A stretch of DNA of 64,000 nucleotides from Sulfuritalea sp. (GCA_016716965.1 JADJUP010000056.1:234507-298506); one strand, 5' to 3'. Counted from the stretch's first letter, positions 49,326-57,696 are shown. The notes: generated by a model from the letters alone, not told the origin. A program made the numbers and translations.

Positions 49326-50605
49326 GGCAATGCTCCCAGCGCCTGGTTCAGGCGCGATATCGCCGCGGCGCGGGCCACGCGCTGGCGGTCGTAGAAGGAA
49401 TCGGCGTCGAACGCCGTGGCGCGGATGCGCAGCAGGGTCGACAGGTCGGATTCGCCCAGCATGAAAGCCTTCTCTGCCAGACGCAGATTGTCGGCGGCCA
49501 GCGCACGGCGCTCCTCGGCCATGGCGAGCTGTCGCCCGGCCGCCGCCAGCGTGCGTTGGGCACGCTCCATCTCGAGTTCGACGCGGGTTCGCGCCAGCAG
49601 CATTTCGGCGTCGGCCTGGCTGGCTTCGGCAGTCGCCGCAGCGGCGTCGCGGCGGTTCAGTGCGTCCGACGAAAATGGAATCCTGAGACGTACGCCGACG
49701 CTGCTGCTGAATGGCTCGGCGAATTCACCGCGCTCGCGTACCACGCGCAATGCCAGTTCCGGTGCCGCGCGCCGGGACTCGGCGGCAACCGTGGTGCGTG
49801 CCCGGGCACTGCGCGAAGCAGCGGCTGCAGCCACCAGCAGCGGATGCGACGCGACGGCTTCCGCGCCGCGCTCCGCTATCTGCGCCGGCGCTTCCTGGTC
49901 GGTTTCGACCGGTGCACCGGCGCCGGTCAGCGTGCGCAGGAACTGTTCCGCCTGCTGCCGGTTTGCATCGGCCTCGATCAGCTCTGCCTCGGCGGCGAGT
50001 ACTTCCGACTGCGCCAGGTTGCGGTCGATGCGGGACAGGTCGCCGGTCTCGTAGCGACGCCGTACCGCGGTCTCCAGCGCACGCGCGGTTTCCAGGCGGC
50101 GTGCCGCCAGCGTCCTGGTATTGCGCGCCGCCGCCAGTGCCCACCATGCCTCACGCAGCTCACCGGCCAGTGCCCAGCGCAAGGCGATGCGCCTCGCCGC
50201 CACTTCATCGACCTGGCTCGCCGCCGCGTCCTCGCGGGCCGCCTTCTGTCCGGGCAGCCACAAGGGCGTCGCCAGCTCGACTTCGTATTCCTGTTGCCCC
50301 CGATCGCGGTTCCAGCGGTCGTTGCGGCTGGCGATGGCAATCGCGCCCGGTTCCGGCGTCAGCCCGCCGGCAATGTCCCGCGTTGCCTGTGCCTCGGCGT
50401 CGCGGGCGTCCAGCGCGGCAGCCTGGGGGTGCTGCCGCCAGGCCTGTTCCAGCGCAGATGCCAGCGCGCTCGCCGGCCTGCCGGCATCCGCCGCCAGTGC
50501 CGCCTGGACGAGCGCCAGCACCGCGGCACAAACCAGTGCCCTGCCACTTTGCCCGCGAATTCCCTTTGCCATGCCCAGGCTACCCATCCATTGAGTGTCA
50601 CGCAT
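49322..50605 (-). CDS. TolC-family outer-membrane factor of the metal pump (CusC/CzcC-like)
   Basis: 427 aa from the ATG at 50605; an upstream in-frame start at 50704 would cover the operator-like palindrome. The signal peptide is ALVCAAVLALVQAALAADAG. Two outer-membrane-efflux-protein repeats are visible as Ala-rich helices (AARNTRTLAARRLETARALETAVRRRYETGDLSRIDRNLAQSEVLAAEAEL and RRALAADNLRLAEKAFMLGESDLSTLLRIR). First gene of the efflux operon. The start choice between 50605, 50587 and 50572 is uncertain. Confidence 0.82.
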   Translation of the reverse strand: MRDTQWMGSLGMAKGIRGQSGRALVCAAVLALVQAALAADAGRPASALASALEQAWRQHPQAAALDARDAEAQATRDIAGGLTPEPGAIAIASRNDRWNRDRGQQEYEVELATPLWLPGQKAAREDAAASQVDEVAARRIALRWALAGELREAWWALAAARNTRTLAARRLETARALETAVRRRYETGDLSRIDRNLAQSEVLAAEAELIEADANRQQAEQFLRTLTGAGAPVETDQEAPAQIAERGAEAVASHPLLVAAAAASRSARARTTVAAESRRAAPELALRVVRERGEFAEPFSSSVGVRLRIPFSSDALNRRDAAAATAEASQADAEMLLARTRVELEMERAQRTLAAAGRQLAMAEERRALAADNLRLAEKAFMLGESDLSTLLRIRATAFDADSFYDRQRVARAAAISRLNQALGALP

Positions 50606-50641
50606 TCTGGAAAGCTGACCCCCACGGGAAGCTGACGCGCG

Positions 50642-50659
50642 GATTACATTTCTGTAATC
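50642..50659. promoter_or_regulatory. CusR/CopR-type palindrome between the pump operon and cusR
   Basis: GATTACA-TTTC-TGTAATC, a perfect 7-bp inverted repeat with a TTTC centre. It lies 37 bases before the TolC-like start (minus) and 62 bases before the response regulator start (plus). It closely matches the site at 44000-44019 and would let the regulator control both transcripts. Confidence 0.75.
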
Positions 50660-50720
50660 TCGGCCGGGTGCCGATGCTGCAGGCGCAGAATCGCGGCATC
50701 GCAACGGGCGGGAACGGGCA

Positions 50721-51401
50721 ATGAAGCTTCTGGTGGTGGAAGACGAGCCGAAAACCGGCGACTACCTCAGGCAGGGGTTGGTCGAGGCCGGCTTCGTCGT
50801 CGACCTGGCGCGCGACGGTATCGATGGCCTGCACCTGGGCGAAACCGGCGACTACGACCTGGCGATCCTCGACGTGATGCTGCCGAAGCTGGATGGCTGG
50901 CAAGTGCTGGCCGGCCTGCGGCGCGCCGGGCGCGGGATGCCGGTGCTGTTTCTCACCGCCCGCGACCAGGTCGAGGACCGCGTCAAGGGACTGGAACTCG
51001 GCGCCGACGATTACCTGGTCAAGCCCTTCGCCTTCGCCGAACTGCTGGCCCGCGTGCGCACCCTGCTGCGGCGCGGCAGCCGCAACCAGGAGCCGCAACA
51101 ATTGCGCGCGGCGGACCTCGATCTGGATCTGATGCGGCGGCGCGCTTCGCGCGGCGGACGCCACATCGACCTCACCGCCAAGGAATTCGCGCTGCTGGAA
51201 CTCCTGCTGCGCCGCCAGGGTGAAGTCCTGCCGCGGTCCCTGATCGCCTCGCAGGTGTGGGACATGAATTTCGACAGCGACACCAACGTCATCGAGGTGG
51301 CGATGCGCCGGCTGCGCGCCAAGATCGACGACGGCTTCGAGCCCAAGCTGATCCGCACCGTGCGCGGCATGGGCTATGTGCTCGAGGTGGATGCGACATG
51401 A
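50721..51401 (+). CDS. cusR: Heavy-metal response regulator (CusR/CopR-like)
   Basis: 226 aa OmpR-family regulator. Receiver phosphoacceptor D51 (LAILDVMLPKLDGW), conserved Lys in DYLVKPFAF, and a C-terminal winged helix with FALLELLLRRQGEVLPRSLIASQVWDMNFDSDTNVIEVAMRRLRAKID, the CusR/CopR/IrlR subgroup. GGGAACGGGC precedes the ATG. Its stop overlaps the histidine kinase start. Confidence 0.92.
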   Translation: MKLLVVEDEPKTGDYLRQGLVEAGFVVDLARDGIDGLHLGETGDYDLAILDVMLPKLDGWQVLAGLRRAGRGMPVLFLTARDQVEDRVKGLELGADDYLVKPFAFAELLARVRTLLRRGSRNQEPQQLRAADLDLDLMRRRASRGGRHIDLTAKEFALLELLLRRQGEVLPRSLIASQVWDMNFDSDTNVIEVAMRRLRAKIDDGFEPKLIRTVRGMGYVLEVDAT

Positions 51402-52771
51402 GGCGCGGCACGTCGATCACCGCGCGCCTGACGCTGCTGTTCGCCGCCGTGTCGACCGCCGTTTTGCTGGCTCTGGGGATGCTGATCGGCAATGCCGTCG
51501 AGCGACATTTCGTCGAGCAGGACATGGAAGTGCTGAACGGCAAGACGCAGTTGGCCGCGAACTTGCTGGCGCAGGTTCGCCTGCCGGGTGATTCGGGCGT
51601 CCTGCTGCGACAGCTCGACGATTCCCTGGTCGGCCATCACGGACTTGCCGTGGCGATCCTCGATGGCGCCGGGACGCGGGTGTTCGCGACGCCGAATGCG
51701 GCGTTTCCGGACGCCTTGCTGAAGCCGGCGGGCGACGGCACCGAACCCCGGTCCTGGAGGCAGGACGGACAACCCTGGCGCGGCATTGCCACCCGGTTGC
51801 CGACCGGCAGCAGCGAGCAGCCGACCATGCTGGTCGCCGTCGCGGTCGACATTTCCCATCATGAGCATTTCATGGCGTCGTTTCGCCAGACGCTCTGGCT
51901 GTTTGTCGTCATGGCCGCGGTGCTGGTCGGCTTCCTCGGCTGGGTTGCGGTCCGCCGCGGGCTCGCACCGCTGCAGGTCATGCGCGCTGGCGCGGCGCGG
52001 GTGACTGCCAGCCGCCTCGATACCCGCCTGAGCCTGGACGCGGTGCCGGCCGAGCTTGCCGAACTGGCCGAGACCCTGAACGAGATGCTGGCCCGGCTGG
52101 AAGATTCCTTCCGGCGGCTGAAGGATTTTTCGTCGGACCTGGCCCACGAACTGCGCACGCCGATCAGCAACCTGATGACGCAGACCCAGGTGGCGCTGAC
52201 GCGGGCACGCAGTGCGGACGAGTATCGCGAAGTGCTGGCCTCGAACGCGGAGGAATACGAACGCCTGGCGCGCATGATCGGCGACATGCTGTTCCTTGCC
52301 CAGGCCGACCACGGGCTGGTGGTGCCGAACCGCGAGCCGGTCGATCTGGCGCTGCAGGTGCGCGAGCTGTTCGATTTTTTCGATGCGCTGGCCGAGGAAA
52401 AGAGCCTGCAGCTCACGTTGGCGGGCAGCGGCCAGGTTTCCGGCGACAAGCTGATGCTGCGTCGGGCACTGGCGAACCTGTTGTCCAATGCGATCCGCCA
52501 CGCACCGCGGGGCGGCAGCATCCGTGTCGGCATCGAGGCTTGCAGCGAAGGAACCCGGCTGACCGTGGAGAATTCCGGTGACCCGATTCCGCCGGATCAA
52601 CTGTCGAGGATCTTCGATCGCTTCTATCGCGGCGATCCGTCGCGCCACGACGGTGGGGAAGGCGCAGGGCTGGGCCTGGCCATCACGCGTTCGATAATTC
52701 GCGCCCACGGCGGGGAGATTCTCGCCAGGTCGGATACGGCGGGTGTGTGTTTCGAGTTGCGCATGGCGTGA
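51398..52771 (+). CDS. cusS: Heavy-metal sensor histidine kinase (CusS-like)
   Basis: 457 aa from the ATG at 51398 (overlap ATGA with cusR). TM1 (residues 8-30), a periplasmic sensor of about 130 residues, TM2 near 165-185, HAMP, H-box FSSDLAHELRTPISNLMTQTQ, N-box NLLSNAIRHAPRGG and G-boxes GEGAGLGLAI. It should sense periplasmic copper or silver and phosphorylate the partner regulator. Confidence 0.92.
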   Translation: MRRGTSITARLTLLFAAVSTAVLLALGMLIGNAVERHFVEQDMEVLNGKTQLAANLLAQVRLPGDSGVLLRQLDDSLVGHHGLAVAILDGAGTRVFATPNAAFPDALLKPAGDGTEPRSWRQDGQPWRGIATRLPTGSSEQPTMLVAVAVDISHHEHFMASFRQTLWLFVVMAAVLVGFLGWVAVRRGLAPLQVMRAGAARVTASRLDTRLSLDAVPAELAELAETLNEMLARLEDSFRRLKDFSSDLAHELRTPISNLMTQTQVALTRARSADEYREVLASNAEEYERLARMIGDMLFLAQADHGLVVPNREPVDLALQVRELFDFFDALAEEKSLQLTLAGSGQVSGDKLMLRRALANLLSNAIRHAPRGGSIRVGIEACSEGTRLTVENSGDPIPPDQLSRIFDRFYRGDPSRHDGGEGAGLGLAITRSIIRAHGGEILARSDTAGVCFELRMA

Positions 52772-52820
52772 GTTCGCATCGTCCATTGCCGGCGCAGCCC
52801 CATCCGGCATGAAATAATAC

Positions 52821-52848
52821 TTGTATATGCAATAGATGCAGGTACAAT
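52821..52848 (+). promoter_or_regulatory. Predicted promoter of the marR-type gene
   Basis: TTGTAT (52821-52826) and TACAAT (52843-52848) with a 16-base spacer. The predicted transcription start falls on or next to the ATG at 52855, so the mRNA may be leaderless. TTGTA and TACAA at the outer ends form an inverted repeat that may serve autoregulation. Confidence 0.5.
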
Positions 52849-52854
52849 GATCGC

Positions 52855-53307
52855 ATGAGTCCCGCGATCGCCGCTCCCAAAGGCTGCACCAACTTCAAGA
52901 CGCGCCAGTTGTCTCGGCTGCTGTCGCGCCACTACGACGCCGAACTGGCCACGGTCGGCCTCAAGACCACGCAGTATTCGCTGCTGACCCACGTGTTGCG
53001 CCTGGGGCCGCTGGCACCGGGCGAGTTGGCGCGGCACATGGGACTCGATGCCTCGACGCTGACGCGCAATCTGCAGCCCTTGCTGGCGGCGGGATGGCTG
53101 GTACAGGAGGCCGGCGCCGATGCGCGCAGCCGCTCGATCAGCCTCACCGCCGCCGGACGCGACAAGCAGGCCGAGGCCCAGCGGCGCTGGAAGGCGGCGC
53201 AGCAGCAGGTGAATGCCCTGCTCGGGGCCGAGCGCGTCGCCGCCTTGCACCTGTTGCTTGACGATTGCACCGCCGCCTTGCAGGCCGAAAGCGTCGAGCC
53301 CGCCTGA
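52855..53307 (+). CDS. MarR family transcriptional regulator
   Basis: 150 aa winged-helix regulator. Pattern: TNFKTRQLSRLLSRHYDAELATVGLKTTQYSLLTHV, recognition helix APGELARHMGLDASTLTRNLQPLLAAGWLV, and wing ADARSRSISLTAAGR. The N-terminal CTNFKTRQ with a cysteine at about residue 11 could be a redox switch. No Shine-Dalgarno sequence is next to the ATG. Followed by a cupin gene and a MATE pump, which it may control. Confidence 0.88.
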   Translation: MSPAIAAPKGCTNFKTRQLSRLLSRHYDAELATVGLKTTQYSLLTHVLRLGPLAPGELARHMGLDASTLTRNLQPLLAAGWLVQEAGADARSRSISLTAAGRDKQAEAQRRWKAAQQQVNALLGAERVAALHLLLDDCTAALQAESVEPA

Positions 53308-53327
53308 ATCCATCCGGAGGAAAAGCC

Positions 53328-53786
53328 ATGAACCCGACCGTTACGCGTCAAGGCGCGAACTACACCACCGCCGACCTCGGCGCCGCCGACGCCTGGAAGG
53401 GCTATACCGCCGAAGTGGCCGCGTTGCCCGGCGTCACGATTCCCGGCAAGTTCTTCCTGCATCCGCTGCTGGGCCTGACCGGCATGGAGGTATCGGTGAA
53501 CTGCCTGCCGGCGGGCATGAAAGTGCCCTTCTACCATACGCATCGCGAGCACGAAGAGCTCTACGTTTTCCTGCGCGGTCGCGGCCAGTTCCAGGTCGAT
53601 GGCGAGGTCATCGAAATCCGCGAAGGCACGATGCTGCGCGTGTCGCCGGCCGGCGAGCGCACCTGGCGCAACAATTCGCAGGAAGACCTCTACTACCTGG
53701 TGATCCAGGCGCCGCAGGGCGGACTCAAGTCGCCCGGCACCGAGGATGGCGTGACGGTGCAACGCAAGGTCGCCTGGCCGGCCTAA
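53328..53786 (+). CDS. Cupin domain protein
   Basis: 152 aa from the ATG at 53328, with GGAGGAAAA 5-13 bases upstream. The cupin motif 1 is PFYHTHREHEELYVFLRGRGQFQVDGE, with metal-ligand His/Glu; motif 2 is near SPAGERTWRNNSQEDLYYLVIQ, where the usual second His is replaced. Small single-domain cupin; substrate unknown. Likely cotranscribed with marR and the MATE gene. Confidence 0.85.
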   Translation: MNPTVTRQGANYTTADLGAADAWKGYTAEVAALPGVTIPGKFFLHPLLGLTGMEVSVNCLPAGMKVPFYHTHREHEELYVFLRGRGQFQVDGEVIEIREGTMLRVSPAGERTWRNNSQEDLYYLVIQAPQGGLKSPGTEDGVTVQRKVAWPA

Positions 53787-53812
53787 TCAGAACGAAACCG
53801 GGCTGAACCGAG

Positions 53813-55177
53813 ATGACGGCGATGGCCGCGGCGGCCAGCCGCACCCGTGACCTGCTGCAGGCGCCGCTGCTGCCGACGCTGTTCCGGCTGGCGACGCCGA
53901 ACGTGATCGGCCTGTTCGCCACCACCATCGTCATCGGCTATGACGGCTACATCCTGGGCCGGCTGGGTGCGGATGCCCTGGCCGGGGTGGCGCTGGTGTT
54001 CCCGCTGTCGATGCTGATGTTGCAGATCTCGGCGGGCGGCATCGGCGGGGCGGTCACGGCCGGCGTGGCGCGGGCGCTGGGCGGCGGGCGCGCGGAGGAT
54101 GCCGACCGGATCGCGCAGCACGCGCTGCTGATCGCCACGGTGCTGGCCGCGATCTTCATGCTGGTCATGCTCGGTTTCGGCGGCGGCATCTATCGCGCCA
54201 TGGGCGGCCGCGACGCCGCGCTGGATGCTGCGCTGAGCTACTCCACCGTGCTCTTCGGCGGGTCGCTCCTGATCTGCCTGGCCAACATACTCGCTGCCAT
54301 CGTGCGCGGCGCCGGCAACATGGTGCTGCCCTCGGCGATGCTGGCGGGAACGGCCATTCTTCATCTGTTCCTCTGCCCGCTGCTGGTGTTCGGCTGGGGG
54401 CCGGTCGCCGGGCTGGGACTGGCCGGCGCGGCGCTCAGCACGCTAGGCACCAACCTGGTCGCGGCGGCGGTGCTGCTTGCCTATCTGTCGAACGGCAGGG
54501 CGGCGGTGCAGTTGCTGCGCGTGCGCTGGGAGTTGCGCCGGGAATTCCTGCGCGCGATCCTGCGCGTCGGCGCGCCGGCCTCGCTCAGCCCTATCCTCAG
54601 CAATGGTTCGATCGCCGCCGCCACGGCGCTGATCGGCAGCTACGGCACGGCGGCGCTGGCCGGCTACGGCGTTGCCGCGCGCCTCGAATACATCATGATC
54701 CCGATCGCCTTCGGCTTCGGCACGGCGCTGACCACGCTGGTCGCCACCAACATGGGCGCCGGCCAGCACGAGCGGGCCTTGCGCGCCACCTGGACCGGCG
54801 GCGCGGTGGTGGCCATCCTCACCGGCATCATCGGCATCGTTGCGGCGATCGCGCCCGGCCTGTGGATGGACCTGTTCAGCAGCGATCCGGAGGTGCTCGC
54901 CATCGGCTCCAGCTACCTGCGGGTGGTCGGCGGCTGCTACAGCCTGTTCGGCCTCGGCCTCGCCCTGTTCTTCGCTTCGCAGGGCGCGGGCCGCATGTTC
55001 TGGCCACTGGCCGGCAGCGTCGCCCGCCTGGTCGTGGTGACGCTCGGCGGCTGGCTGGCGGTGCACGTGTGGCAGGTGCCGGCCAGCGGGTTCTTCGTCG
55101 TGATCGCCGCCGGATTCGTGATCTACGCCGTGATGATCGCTGGCGCCATACGCCTCGGTACCTGGGTGCGCGCCTGA
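53813..55177 (+). CDS. MATE family efflux transporter
   Basis: 454 aa with twelve predicted membrane helices in two MatE repeats. The first begins LFRLATPNVIGLFATTIVIGYDGYILGRLGADALAGVALVFP, and the second begins AILRVGAPASLSPILSNGSIAAATALIGSYGTAALAGYGVAARLEYIMIPIAFGFGTALTTLVATNMGAGQ. The latter is the DinF/NorM pattern. It should export cationic organic compounds using Na+ or H+. In one run with marR and cupin. Confidence 0.9.
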   Translation: MTAMAAAASRTRDLLQAPLLPTLFRLATPNVIGLFATTIVIGYDGYILGRLGADALAGVALVFPLSMLMLQISAGGIGGAVTAGVARALGGGRAEDADRIAQHALLIATVLAAIFMLVMLGFGGGIYRAMGGRDAALDAALSYSTVLFGGSLLICLANILAAIVRGAGNMVLPSAMLAGTAILHLFLCPLLVFGWGPVAGLGLAGAALSTLGTNLVAAAVLLAYLSNGRAAVQLLRVRWELRREFLRAILRVGAPASLSPILSNGSIAAATALIGSYGTAALAGYGVAARLEYIMIPIAFGFGTALTTLVATNMGAGQHERALRATWTGGAVVAILTGIIGIVAAIAPGLWMDLFSSDPEVLAIGSSYLRVVGGCYSLFGLGLALFFASQGAGRMFWPLAGSVARLVVVTLGGWLAVHVWQVPASGFFVVIAAGFVIYAVMIAGAIRLGTWVRA

Positions 55178-55535
55178 ATCCGTCGCGGCGCGACAACTGT
55201 CACTGCCGTGCCGCCGCTGACCGAAGGAAGTTCCAGTGGGACGCCGACTATTGACGGTGTTAGCGAGAGGATTGCGTGCTTTCGGTAGTCGATCACAACG
55301 GACGCTCGCGGCTCAGCACATGACCGACAGCAATGAAGCGGGAACGGTCGATTACCTTCGCCTCCAAAAATCGCCGCCTTGAGCAAAACGAAAAGTTCCA
55401 CAACCCCGCTATTCGCACTTCCATTGACATCGGGTCGACGGGATAGAGATCCTCCATATGCCGTCACGCCTGCGCCTACTTTTCAAGATTCCGCTGCTAT
55501 CCTTCAATTTGTTCACAACCCTCGTCGAGGACATC
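55178..55535. other. Intergenic region of about 360 bp
   Basis: Holds the long form of the dispersed repeat (55205-55253) and a lower-GC stretch. A TTGACA hexamer at 55424-55429 lacks a well-spaced -10. An upstream in-frame ATG (55458) for the next gene is possible but lacks a ribosome site. Confidence 0.4.
55205..55253 (+). repeat. Dispersed repeat, long form, copy J
   Basis: Begins GCCGTGCCG and ends GCCGACTATTG like the 27-bp form, but has a 24-base insert, GACCGAAGGAAG followed by a hairpin GTTCC-AGT-GGGAC. Located 28 bases after the MATE stop. Confidence 0.7.
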
Positions 55536-55874
55536 ATGCACGACAAGTCGTCATCCCTTGCAACGCTGGCCATCTCCCTCCTGCTTGCCGGCTGCGCCGC
55601 CGGCCCCAGTGACGCGGAGATCAAGGCCGCCATGGAGAAAAGTCTGTCGGAAAGCCTTTCGCCGTTACGACTACTCGACAAGGCGATGAGCGCCAAGCTG
55701 ACGGCAGTGAAGCAGATCGGCTGCAGCAAGGACAAGGAAGGAGCTGCTTTTGTCTGTGACATTCAGATGACCGTGGAGACGACCAATCCGCTGAACGGCA
55801 AGGTGGAAAGCAAGGACAGTACGGACAAGCTGCGCCTCGTCAAGACCGACAAGGGCTGGACTGTCTCGAAATAG
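55536..55874 (+). CDS. Small lipoprotein of unknown function
   Basis: 112 aa from the ATG at 55536 with GAGG upstream. The signal peptide has the lipobox LLLAGCAAG. The mature part is mostly alpha then beta (IKAAMEKSLSESLSPLRLLDKA; AFVCDIQMTVETTNPLNGKVESKDSTDKLRLVKTDKGW), with two cysteines (GCSKD, VCDI) that may form a disulfide. No family recognised. Codon use is less GC-biased than that of the neighbours. Confidence 0.7.
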   Translation: MHDKSSSLATLAISLLLAGCAAGPSDAEIKAAMEKSLSESLSPLRLLDKAMSAKLTAVKQIGCSKDKEGAAFVCDIQMTVETTNPLNGKVESKDSTDKLRLVKTDKGWTVSK

Positions 55875-56095
55875 GCGCTCCATCGGTTTCGGGATCCGGG
55901 TCTGCGTTAGCTCGTTGCTCTGCCTGCTGCTGGCTGGCCTTGGCTTGATCGGAGTGATGACACGGCGCAGACAGCAAAACCCAACGCCTGATTCACGGTA
56001 ACGCTGAAACAGGGACGGGGGCTGCGGCTCCCGTTTTGCATTCTTGGATGACTGCTTCCAAGAAAAACCGAATGGCTGTTGAAAGTCTGTAGCAC
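55875..56095. other. Short region without a supported gene
   Basis: AT-richer than the surroundings. An imperfect hairpin-like sequence (GGGACGGGGGCTGCGGCTCCCGTTTTGC, about 56010-56038) could terminate the lipoprotein transcript: GGGA pairs with TCCC and TTTT follows. Confidence 0.35.
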
Positions 56096-56248
56096 TTATT
56101 CCCCTTTCTGGAACCGACGAACAAGTTCGAATGTCGGCAACGGGGCATGCTGAACTTCGGCTATGAAACGATAGCGGTCACCCACAGAACAATCAAACGC
56201 TTCCTGCGTAGGATATCCGCCCAGATACTTGAACTTGTTGCTGGTCAC
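56096..56248 (-). CDS. Possible small protein (50 aa)
   Basis: A GTG at 56248 with AGAGG a few bases upstream starts a 50-codon frame ending at TAA 56096. The product contains YLGGYPTQEAFDCSVGDRYR and FIAEVQHAPLPTFELVRRF, a balanced composition unlike the shadow ORFs in this GC-rich window, and an in-frame TAG lies just upstream. It could be a real small gene or the remnant of a longer one cut at about 56250. No family recognised. Confidence 0.4.
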   Translation of the reverse strand: MTSNKFKYLGGYPTQEAFDCSVGDRYRFIAEVQHAPLPTFELVRRFQKGE

Positions 56249-56882
56249 CGGCCTCTGCTATGCCTATGCAATGGTGTCCGCGACACATGTCCGTAGCCCA
56301 TCGGCGCTTGGGCGTCCTCGGCGCTTGCCGTTCGCATTGTCGCCGCAGTGATTCCCGTGGGTAGTGTCGCACTAATGAGTTTCGGTATACGGGCGCTTCC
56401 GGGGGGACTTCTGGGTCCGGTACGCTTTTTCGGGGTGATCCATGCGGGAGCGTGGCGTGATCGTTTCGCTAGATTTGGCTGCCTGCCGACAAACACCGGC
56501 ACTTGTTGATAAAGCGGCGCGAGGGAGTGGGGCATCGCCCAACCCAGGCTCCCGCGCGGGTGGTTTGCCAAGCGCCAAAAGCTAGCACTGAGACAATGTG
56601 GATGACATCCGCGGGGTGCCCCGGAGGACAAACAGGCTCTTTGACAATATCGAAGATGCCAGAATGTGGTCCTTCGGTTAGTACGTCTGCTACCAGTCTG
56701 TTGCAGAAGTGCGACTATGAGTTGGCGATCGGGCGTTCCGGCCGATTTCCAAACAACCCCATCCAATCGCTACCCGCAGTTTCCCGAGCAGCAAGCCGCC
56801 TTATCGCCGGCAAGCGGCACGTGACGATGCCTGCCCGGGACTGGGATATAGTTGCCGCTCCCAACGTTTGCGAGCCGGAATC
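56249..56882. other. Gene-poor region of about 630 bp
   Basis: ORFs on both strands (56245-56766 minus, 56503-56901 plus) have repetitive or unlikely compositions and no recognisable domain. Lower GC than the flanks. It may be degraded mobile DNA or a lost gene, but I could not identify terminal repeats. Confidence 0.4.
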
Positions 56883-57152
56883 ATGTTTATTGCGCTGGTA
56901 GCCATCGCCCTGCTGATTGCCTCGGTCGGCGCCATCTATTTCATTCTGAAAAGCATGGGGCAGGATGGCGTGGAAATCGCCGCCCCCGGCAGTTGCAAGA
57001 GCGGAACCTGCGGCGTGCGCAAGGTCGCTGGCGCCGAAGGGGGATGCCATCAGGAAGAGGCCCGGTTTGGTGAAGCCGGCGAGGTCGACGAGTTGGCTAC
57101 CCTGGATCGCGAGGATGCGCTGGCGCAACCGCCGGGCGGCCGCCCGGTCTGA
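56883..57152 (+). CDS. Small single-pass membrane protein with paired cysteines
   Basis: 89 aa from the ATG at 56883. One N-terminal membrane helix (FIALVAIALLIASVGAIYFIL) is followed by a soluble tail with GSCKSGTCGV (CX4C) and another cysteine (GGCHQEE). Cysteine pairs suggest metal binding or thiol exchange. It stands 151 bases before the thioredoxin-like gene, which has the same layout (helix plus redox cysteines). No family recognised. Confidence 0.6.
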   Translation: MFIALVAIALLIASVGAIYFILKSMGQDGVEIAAPGSCKSGTCGVRKVAGAEGGCHQEEARFGEAGEVDELATLDREDALAQPPGGRPV

Positions 57153-57205
57153 GCCCGGCTTGCGTCCGCTGACGATTCCACGCTGGCGGCATTGGCCAGG
57201 TAGGC

Positions 57206-57255
57206 GCCGTGTCGCCAGCGACCGAAGGAAGTCCCTGTGGGGAGCCGACTTTCCG
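57206..57255 (+). repeat. Dispersed repeat, long form, copy I
   Basis: Begins GCCGTGTCGCC and ends GCCGACTTT. The insert starts GACCGAAGGAAG as in copy J and carries the hairpin GTCCC-TGT-GGGGA. The two long copies share the insert at nearly every position outside the hairpin arms. It is intergenic, 53 bases after the small membrane protein stop. Confidence 0.7.
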
Positions 57256-57303
57256 TTGCGGACGGCAATCCATGAAAACTGAACGACGTCCTGGAGCATT
57301 GCG

Positions 57304-57696
57304 ATGAACATGATCATCGGCATCGCCGTGGTGGCATTTTTCGCGGCGCTGCTTTTTTACCAGTGGCGTATGACACGCAATGCCCAGCGGCAAGTCGGCC
57401 AGGCAGTTGCGCCCATGGACCCGGTGGTGGATGCCAGGCTTCTTGAGCGCGGAAAGGTGCTGCTGTACTTTTTCAGCCCAAGTTGCGGCCCGTGTCGCCT
57501 CATGACGCCGCGCATCGATGCGGCGGCCCGGCAGCACGACAATGTATTCAAGTTCGATGTCAGCCAGTCCACCGCGCTGGCGCGGCAGCTCGGGGTGATG
57601 GCCACCCCGACCACGGTGCTGGTCACGGCCGGGAAGATCGAAACCGTGAAGCTCGGCAGCCTTTCGGACGACGCGCTGGCGTCGATGCTGCGCTAA
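57304..57696 (+). CDS. Membrane-anchored thioredoxin-like protein
   Basis: 130 aa. An N-terminal helix (MNMIIGIAVVAFFAALLFYQW) is followed by a thioredoxin fold with the active site SPSCGPCRLM (C61 and C64) and the cis-proline loop GVMATPTTVLV. Probably a periplasm-facing or membrane-associated thiol oxidoreductase. Convergent with arsM, 20 bases between the stops. Confidence 0.85.
   Translation: MNMIIGIAVVAFFAALLFYQWRMTRNAQRQVGQAVAPMDPVVDARLLERGKVLLYFFSPSCGPCRLMTPRIDAAARQHDNVFKFDVSQSTALARQLGVMATPTTVLVTAGKIETVKLGSLSDDALASMLR

Noticed and set aside
56245..56766. Possible transposase remnant on the minus strand
   Set aside because: No transposase motif, no DDE signature and no inverted terminal repeats could be found, so no insertion sequence is called.
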